A DNA stretch of 64,000 nucleotides from NCBI GenBank assembly GCA_033439265.1, contig JAVTVX010000024.1, positions 12,631,001 through 12,695,000 on the forward strand. The letters run 5' to 3'. Origin of the DNA: Dillenia suffruticosa (Eukaryota; Streptophyta; Magnoliopsida; Dilleniales; Dilleniaceae). Position numbers and translations under genes: made by a program. Numbering within the stretch: position 1 is the stretch's first letter; every line of letters starts with the position of its first letter. The notes below the pieces were generated by a model. It was not told the origin of the DNA. It saw only the letters and a program-made list of their open reading frames with translations, and searched no databases. Of this stretch, positions 57,713-64,000 are shown piece after piece.

Positions 57713-60581
57713 TATAACATCAATTTTCGGTAACTGTATATCATGTACCACTTCTTATGATTCTAAATATATATTAATATCCTTTTGAGACATCTGAAAT
57801 ATAATTTTTATTATCTATTTATTTATTTTGAAGTTTCATCTCAAAATCGTTAAAACTGAAAATTTTATCAGTAAGTCAAAAATCTTCTGGGCAAGCGCCG
57901 ACAAGGCCTAAAGAAGTCAAAAATTGCTAAGAAAAGCCCTACATACTTTAAATAAAAATATTTAAAAGAAATTTCATATTTTTAAGAAATTTCCATAAAA
58001 ATTTCATAAAGACCAAAAATACAAATTGTTAAAAGTTAGGGGTATAAATGTAATTAAGAAAAGTTGAGGGACTTAGTTACAAACCACTCAAGGATGGACA
58101 ATTGGAACTAAATGATTGGTCAAGAGGGCAGCAAGTTTGGTTAGTGGTCACATGTGATGATTCCATATTCAAGAAAATTCATTGGATGTGAATTTATGCA
58201 TGAAAACTCATTGGATGGAAATTTTTACTTGAAAGACTATTATGATAGCTTGTACAATCCTCCTCATTGACATGGACGTCCAATATGACTCCTAATGGAG
58301 TGCATGGAGTTTACTTGAATCAACAATTGCATGGTTTAAGTGCTAGGACAAGTGGATGGTTGAGATAATACATGTGAAGATCCAATGGTCAAGGATACTT
58401 TGCTAACTTTATAAAGAAACTTGTTTTGAGAAATTGGTTCACTTTTTTCTTCATTCCTCCTCCCTTGGACAAAAATATGAAGACTCCTTCTCTAAAATTA
58501 AGTTAAACTATGAAGCCAAAGAGGTAAGAGCATTGTTGGAAATTTTAATTTCAAAATGGAGGTATAGAAGTATTATATTCATATGTTATGATTTGATTTT
58601 GGTGTTAAGGTGAGAAGAAATAAAAAATTTCAAAAATTCAAAGGGAGCATGGGCATATATTATTAGCAAGAGAGCTTACAAAGAAGGTAACATGTTTTAA
58701 CTTATGGAAGAATTAAATCATTTGTTGAGTAGTTACATTAGTATCCATTCTAGCATACTAGATATTAAATTCCAGATTTGAGTATTGTATAGTCTTGCTA
58801 TGATATCTCATTTTGTAGGAGTCAAAAATCTAAGCCGTTTGTTCTTGTGTAAACTAGACTTCCTAAGTTTTAAAATGGTATATTATGTGAAACATTTCAT
58901 AAAGTAATCGATTTTTAGTGATTTTTAGAAATTCAGCATGTTTCACCTACTCTATTTCATACTCTGTGTATGACCAGTAACTTGTGTCAATTTTTAAAAT
59001 ATCTTCTATATGAAATTTAGAGAAACTTAATATAAAAGTTTTAGGTCTCTGTTGTATATTTAATTTAAGCTAAATATCACTTAAATCAGAGTAGTAGGCA
59101 GAAAGTTATAGTATTTTTACTGAAACTGCACAGAATTAGTTTTTAAAGCCAAAATTAAAATTAAAAAGGAATTTTATAAAATTATACACATAAAATCTGA
59201 GAATGGTATAAACTGGAATATTTTAAATCGATTTTTTGTCTTCGATTAGAGATAAGAATCACTTAAATTGGAGGAGTACACATGGAGATATGGAGTTTCT
59301 CCTAAAACGACGAAAAGTTAAACTTTGAAAACTTAGAATTGAAATTTTTTAAGTATGGAATTTGAGATTGTACATTAAAGAAAAACATTTACATATACAA
59401 TTCGTAATCTTATGATATGATATTATCGAAATAAATGATAAATTATATATTGTTTAACCTAGGCGTTGGGTTACATTTTGTACGGGGGTGTCTCGATCGA
59501 GAATCAAGGACAGTTAAGGGGAGTGGCGTACCCTCTCCAGTCGAGGTGAGTGGGACGAATTATTTCTAACTATAAATGAAAAATAGTTTGATTATGATTT
59601 TTATAAATAAATTTTAAAATGTAATTTAGAAATATTTTAGTATTTGTGGTATGTTATGAAATGATATTCTGTAGAAATTGTATCCTAATATTATGATAAC
59701 TGATAATGTCATGTTTTTTTTTTACGAGTAAAAATTTATAAATAATGACATGTTGCAAATGTGTATAATTATGGGATGGTGCATAGTGGCTATAGCACAC
59801 TCCTTACCACAATATTGAGCATTTACTTGATGGAGTGATGTGGTGGGGTAACACAAGAGTAGGGGTTTGGGCCCCCTAACTCTAGCTAACGGATCCAATA
59901 GACAAGCACCCGTGAGAACTGTGTCAACACCAATGGAAGGGGGTTAAAAAGGAAAATATATATGTTTCATTTTTTTGACGGTGTGATGACTCCTTGATAG
60001 ATTTTACCCTAGTTAGGCCAAACTATGGGTATATTGTATTTTATTACCGATTGATACCCCATGATTTATGATTATGATAAGAATGCATATTATTTTGAAT
60101 TATATAATATATTGCAAATGAACATAAATTTGAAAATGATGATTTGTCTTGTCACTCTCACAAATTCATTTATTGTCATTATATAGTCTTTGAACCTCAC
60201 TCACTAAGTATGTGGATTTTTCTCACCCCCTCAAATTTAAAATTTTTAGCATATACTGCAATTGACTTACTTTGAGATACTGTTCTACAAGTATTACTGA
60301 GAGAGGCTATCGGGTAAGTATTCATACTCATCCTTATTTATGATTGTACCATGCATATAAATATTATATGTAAATCGGAGGCAAATATTTTAAAGAAATT
60401 TCTTAAAAATATTTTTTTTCAAATCTTCTGCTTTATGATTTGACTTAGGATGTCAAGCAGGGATATGATATTAATCATAATATTAGCCTTGCATTACCTC
60501 GGTGTGCGAGTAGGCAAACCCGTGCCACGAGGAGTCGTGGCGATTTATTCATATGCTCGACCTGCAGGTCGGAGCGTGACA
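57713..60581 (+). repeat. Chromovirus 5' LTR
   Basis: TATAACATCAATTTTCGG...GGAGCGTGACA. The first 400 bp match 63600-64000 almost base for base (TATATATCATGTACCAC, TTATCTATTTATTTATTTTG, GGACAATTGGA). A TATA-like TTTATAAAG at 58408-58416, followed by a CT-rich stretch, may be the promoter. Confidence 0.88.
58408..58416 (+). promoter_or_regulatory. TATA-like box in chromovirus LTR
   Basis: TTTATAAAG about 700 bp into the LTR, with TTCTTCATTCCTCCTCCC 40 bp downstream, a common arrangement at plant retroelement transcription starts. Prediction only. Confidence 0.35.
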
Positions 60582-60610
60582 AATTTGGGTGTTATTAGAG
60601 TACTAGATTC
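60582..60610 (+). other. Chromovirus primer binding site, decayed
   Basis: AATTTGGGTGTTATTAGAGTACTAG follows the LTR end; resembles TTTGGTATCAGAGC with changes. Confidence 0.5.
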
Positions 60611-60769
60611 TGTATCTACTCTATTTCGCTTCCAGTATTTGTAAAATGTTTTTCAAAAAGTTTATAATTTGCCTCTTATGGTCCTATAACATCAATCTTT
60701 ATTAAAGGATTAGGTTAGCACCTAACCCATTGCTTTTCTACTCTTAAATACTAAGCGTCGTCCTTTAAA

Positions 60770-61995
60770 TAAAACTATGCGCCCCCGAGAACGATTGAGG
60801 CATCCCACTAAGGTCCCGCTTGAGGCCGCGTCATCACCTCAAGTACCTCTGGCCTCTCCTACTAGAGAAGCACCTCCACTGCACCCCACACTCTAAGAGA
60901 TGATGGAGTGGTAGACAGCCCACTAAGACCAAATATGAGCACCACCTGCACCAGCAGTTGAGACTCTGTCTATACCCGCAGTGGCACCAACGCCCTCTTC
61001 TGTATTGATGATAGATGACAAAGGTTTCCACCTTGTTAAGAAAGGCTAGGAGTCTAGGGTGTGAGTCTTTCTCTGGGACCCACAACCCCATTGTGGCCAG
61101 GAAGTAGGTTAAACGAATCAAAGAGGCTGTGGAGGACATAGGAGTTGAGGATAGACTCAAGGTAATAATAGTAGTCAGACTGCTAGAGAATGATGCTCGT
61201 GACTGGTAGGATGGCATCAAGGATAGAGCGGATAAGCCGCTGACTTGGGATGACTTTCTGAACAAGTTTGATTCCTAGTATTACACGATGTTCGACCGCG
61301 ACATGAAACAGTGAGAGTTCCTAGAGTTGAAGTAGGGGCAGAATTCTGTGTCGGAGTACAAGACTGAGTTCCACAGGCTGGCGGAATTTTTCCCAGAGTT
61401 AGTGGTGAGTGAGGAGACCAGGAGATTCAAGTTTGAACATGAACTAAATCTTGCCATTAGAGACCGAATGGCAGTCTCCGAAGAGGATACATATGCTAGA
61501 GTTCTGCAATGGGAACTGAGGGTAGAGCAGAACATCAAAAAGCGGAATAAACTCTACAAGCAGCAAGACCAAAGGAAAAAGCCTAGATTTGGGCAGGGAC
61601 AGAGCTCCAAAAGGAACAGAGGCCAAGATTCATATAACAACGGCCCCTAGACAAGGGCCTGGGACTACACCTCATGGGCAATATGGGTAGTCATCAGCCC
61701 CGATGAGTATATCGAGAGGTAGCTTAGGCACTGCGCTGTAGTTCGGAGGAGCGGAGAGAAGGTCCTACCTTATTTGTAAAAAGGCATATCCAGACCCATG
61801 TCGATTCTCTGGCAGATGTTTTCAGTGCGGAAAGGAAAGACATTTCAAGGATCGTTGTCCCGATCTGCGAGTTGAGGGATACAGTCATGCCCTAGATCAG
61901 AGCTTTCATTATGGCTTAGGCGACAGCTCAGCGCCTTCTACGGCACCTCCTCGTAACACCATAGGAAAGTCTTCTACTGGGAGTAATATGTCTAC
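60770..61995 (+). pseudogene. Chromovirus gag
   Basis: Pro-rich N-terminus from the ATG at 60778 (MRPRERLRHPTKVPLEAASS). Retrotransposon gag domain, best in 61348-61650 (SEYKTEFHRLAEFFPELVVS, FEHELNLAIRDRMAVSEED). Basic linker KKRNKLYKQQDQRKKPRFGQ. Zinc knuckle CFQCGKERHFKDRC at about 61818-61860 with all four ligands (CX2CX4HX4C). Then a Ser/Pro-rich stretch to about 62015. Stops occur at several places; those I could place in the alignment fall at codons normally CAG or CGA (for example 61312-61314 and 61333-61335). Confidence 0.82.
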
Positions 61996-62158
61996 TCCAC
62001 CTCCTCGTCAGTAGCTTAGGACACAAACTAGACTATATGTTATGACAGATGAGGAGGCACAGGCCAGTCCAGACATAGTAACAGGTGCTACCCCCACTCC
62101 TCATTCTGATGATGTACAGGAAATTTAGACTATGATGTATTTTGGTAAACTTTGAAAA

Positions 62159-62159
<1 letters not shown>

Positions 62160-62198
<39 letters not shown>
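62160..62198. repeat. (AT)19 microsatellite between gag and protease
   Basis: A perfect AT run interrupting the gag-protease linker of the chromovirus, inside an AT-rich patch (62130-62275) unlike the surrounding coding DNA; possibly a later insertion. Confidence 0.9.
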
Positions 62199-62200
<2 letters not shown>

Positions 62201-62275
62201 ATTTTGAGCTTTTATCCTTAAGTAAATTTTCAATTATTTCAATAATATTGGACTAATAGACTTTATAAATTAGGG

Positions 62276-62600
62276 TGATAGGCGCTGTGATTATTTTCAA
62301 AAGGGATGCCCGTGTGTTGGTTGACATTGAGGTGAATAGTTCTTTTGTAAGCACAGATTCGCTTACTACGCTGACAAGATTCTAGTATCACTAGATAAAG
62401 CACTGCTGGTCATTACTCCCGTAGGGGAGCAGATTGTTTGGAAAGAGATGTACCAAGACTATGGGGTCGAGGTGGATAGCACAGTATTAAAGACAGATCT
62501 GATCCCACTAGACATACAAGACTTCGACGCCATCCTAGGTATGGATTGGCTATATCGGCAAGAGTTTCAGTGGACTATTTTGCTAAGACGTCAAATTTCA
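62276..62600 (+). pseudogene. Chromovirus protease region
   Basis: The first part (62300-62350, ARVLVDIEVNSSFVS) corresponds to the protease N-terminus, where the active-site D-S-G is changed beyond recognition. The frame 62448-62639 reads DLIPLDIQDFDAILGMDWLY, the highly conserved end of gypsy protease. A frameshift separates the two. Confidence 0.78.
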
Positions 62601-63269
62601 AAGACCAGGGTGTCCAGTATTGGTTTTCAATGGAATTAGACGAGTTCTCTCAAATTGTGTGATATCAGCCTTAAAAGCCCGTAGATTGAGTAAGGGTTGT
62701 ACAGCATATCTGGCGCTTGTTGACACCACAGTGGAGGGACCGAAAATAAATGATGTCTTAGTGGTGCAAGAGTTTCCTGATGTATTTCCTAAGGAGCTAC
62801 CCGAATTACCTCCAGTTCGGGAGTTTGATTTCGCCATTGATTTGGCACCAGGCACTACGCCTATCTCTATTTCGCCATATAGGATGGCCCGGCAGAGCTG
62901 AAAGAGCTAAAAGTTCAGTTGCTAAAATTGTTGGATAAGGGCTTCATCAGACTAAACACTTCACCTTGGGGTGCTCCAGTATTATTTGTCCAAAAGAAGG
63001 ATGGCACTCTCAGACTATGCATCGATTATCGATAGTCAAATCGGGTGAGCATAAAAAATCGATACCTGCTACCTCGAATTGATGATCTGTTCCATCAATT
63101 GTAGGGGGCCCGGGTTTTCTTTAAGATCGACCTGAGATCTGGATATCATCAACTACAAATCAGGGAATGTGATATTCCCAAAACAACTTTCAAGATCCGG
63201 TACCGTCGCTTTGAGTTCTTGGTGATGCCATTTGGACTAACTAACGCCCCAGCAGCTTTTATGGACTTG
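62601..63269 (+). pseudogene. Chromovirus reverse transcriptase, truncated
   Basis: The frame 62620-62901 has VVQEFPDVFPKELPELPPVR and EFDFAIDLAPGTTPISISPY, the start of the pol linker. Then [13 protein letters not shown], a stop at 63033-63035 where Gln is usual, RYLLPRIDDLFHQL, a second stop at 63102-63104 where Gln is usual, [20 protein letters not shown] (first catalytic Asp kept), and [15 protein letters not shown], where it ends. The Y-V/I-D-D motif that should follow within about 40 residues is absent. Confidence 0.85.
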
Positions 63270-63552
63270 CCCCTTGAGATAGCGTGGATTCACGATATAT
63301 TCCATGTCTCAATACTGAGGACGTACCTTTCTAATCCTTCCCATGTACTGGGACCACCACCAGTAGAGTTGAGGGATGATTTGAGCTTCTGCGTCTAGCC
63401 CGTAGCCGTCTTAGATAGACAAACCAGGAAGCTAGGAAGCAAGGAGCTCCCCCTAGTCAGAGTACTTTGGAGGAACGATCAGGTCGAGGAGCAGGCTTCA
63501 GAGCCCAACGATACTATGAGCAGACAATACCCCCAGCTATTTAATGTATAGT
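63270..63552 (+). pseudogene. Chromovirus integrase end and chromodomain, joined by deletion
   Basis: After AAFMDL the sequence jumps to a segment that normally ends integrase: [18 protein letters not shown], then [19 protein letters not shown] chromodomain-like C-terminus follows (PVAVLDRQTRKLGSKELPLV, RVLWRNDQVEEQA) and stops at TAA or TAG near 63545. Chromodomains steer chromovirus integration to heterochromatin. About 2.5 kb of pol is missing at the 63265-63272 junction. Confidence 0.85.
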
Positions 63553-63599
63553 TTCAGTTTAGTTTTGATGACGAAACTTTGTATTAGCAAATTAGGAAT

Positions 63600-64000
63600 T
63601 ATAATACCGATTTTCGATGACTATATATCATGTACCACATCTTATGATTCTAAATATATATTAACACCTTTTTTAGATATCTAAAATATAATTTTAATTA
63701 TCTATTTATTTATTTTGAAGTTTCATCTCAAAATTGCTAAAACCGAAAATTTTATCGGTAAGCCAAAAATTTTCTCCGCAAGTGCCGACAAGGCCTAAAG
63801 AAGTCAAAAATAGCTAAGAAAAGGCCAACACACTTAAAGAAATTTCATATTTTAAAGAAATTTTGAATAAAATTTCATAGGGACCAAAAATGTAAATTAT
63901 TAAAAGTTAAGGGTCTAAATGCAATTAAGGAAAGTTGAGAGATTAGTTGCAAATCACTCAAGAATGGACAATTGGAGCCAAATGATTGGTCAAGAGGGTA
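63600..64000 (+). repeat. Chromovirus 3' LTR, first 401 bp
   Basis: TATAATACCGATTTTCGATGAC onward matches 57713 onward; the window ends inside it. Confidence 0.88.

Larger units (their letters stand above)
57713..64000 (+). mobile_element. Ty3-gypsy chromovirus (Tekay/Del-like), internally deleted, runs past the window
   Basis: 5' LTR 57713-60581 (2.87 kb), degenerate primer site, gag with zinc knuckle, protease, the start of reverse transcriptase, then directly a chromodomain, polypurine-side leader and 3' LTR (63600 on). The interior is only about 3.0 kb because the rest of reverse transcriptase, RNase H and most of integrase are missing. Long LTRs, TGTAACAC-like start (now TATAACAT), CGTGACA end and a C-terminal chromodomain fit the Tekay/Del clade. 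It is inserted in the Copia-3 3' LTR. Confidence 0.9.

Noticed and set aside
60834-61265. 143-residue minus-strand frame
   Set aside because: Antisense shadow of the chromovirus gag on the plus strand.

Overview
This window is eukaryotic and almost certainly comes from a flowering plant. It is AT-rich and intron-bearing, it starts inside a fragment of a plant heavy-metal-associated (HMA/HIPP-type) gene, and about 90% of it is nested plant transposable elements: hAT, CACTA, Ty1-copia and Ty3-gypsy chromovirus. I see no rRNA, tRNA, CRISPR array or bacterial-style operon. I cannot name the species.

Layout. (1) 1-1881 is old host DNA: an HMA pseudo-exon, a purine/poly-T minisatellite, and a stretch with G-box motifs. 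(2) 1882-4819 is a degenerate hAT element with a perfect 8-bp target-site duplication. (3) 4875-30743 is a minus-strand TNT1/RE1-like copia element ('Copia-1'). It is broken twice: by a Sirevirus-like copia ('Copia-4', 5129-16264) in its 3' LTR, and by a 9.4-kb CACTA element (19161-28563) in its integrase. (4) 30744-33809 is the longest stretch without a recognisable element. It holds one small candidate host gene (31406-31603, minus) with its own TATA-like box. (5) From 33810 to the window end lies one nest. Minus-strand 'Copia-2' carries a 2.0-kb mini-CACTA in its integrase and is split in its 5' LTR by 'Copia-3', a plus-strand sister of Copia-4. Copia-3 is split by an outer chromovirus-type solo LTR (49514-57214), which is itself split by an inner solo LTR in the opposite orientation (52687-55949). 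The 3' LTR of Copia-3 is then split by an internally deleted chromovirus (57713 to the end).

The deepest stack is therefore host, Copia-2, Copia-3, outer solo LTR, inner solo LTR. Most junctions are fixed by terminal motifs, target-site duplications, and either restored reading frames or an uninterrupted relative elsewhere in the window.

No element here looks autonomous. Reading frames carry stops and frameshifts, and several catalytic residues are changed (Copia-4 protease Asp to His; Copia-3 reverse transcriptase YVDD to YVDG). Many stops sit at former Gln or Arg codons, as expected from methylcytosine deamination. The most interesting signals are the extra post-pol ORF shared by Copia-3 and Copia-4, their dispersed GTCGAC-containing motif, their doubled polypurine tract, and the palindromic subterminal arrays of the two CACTA elements.
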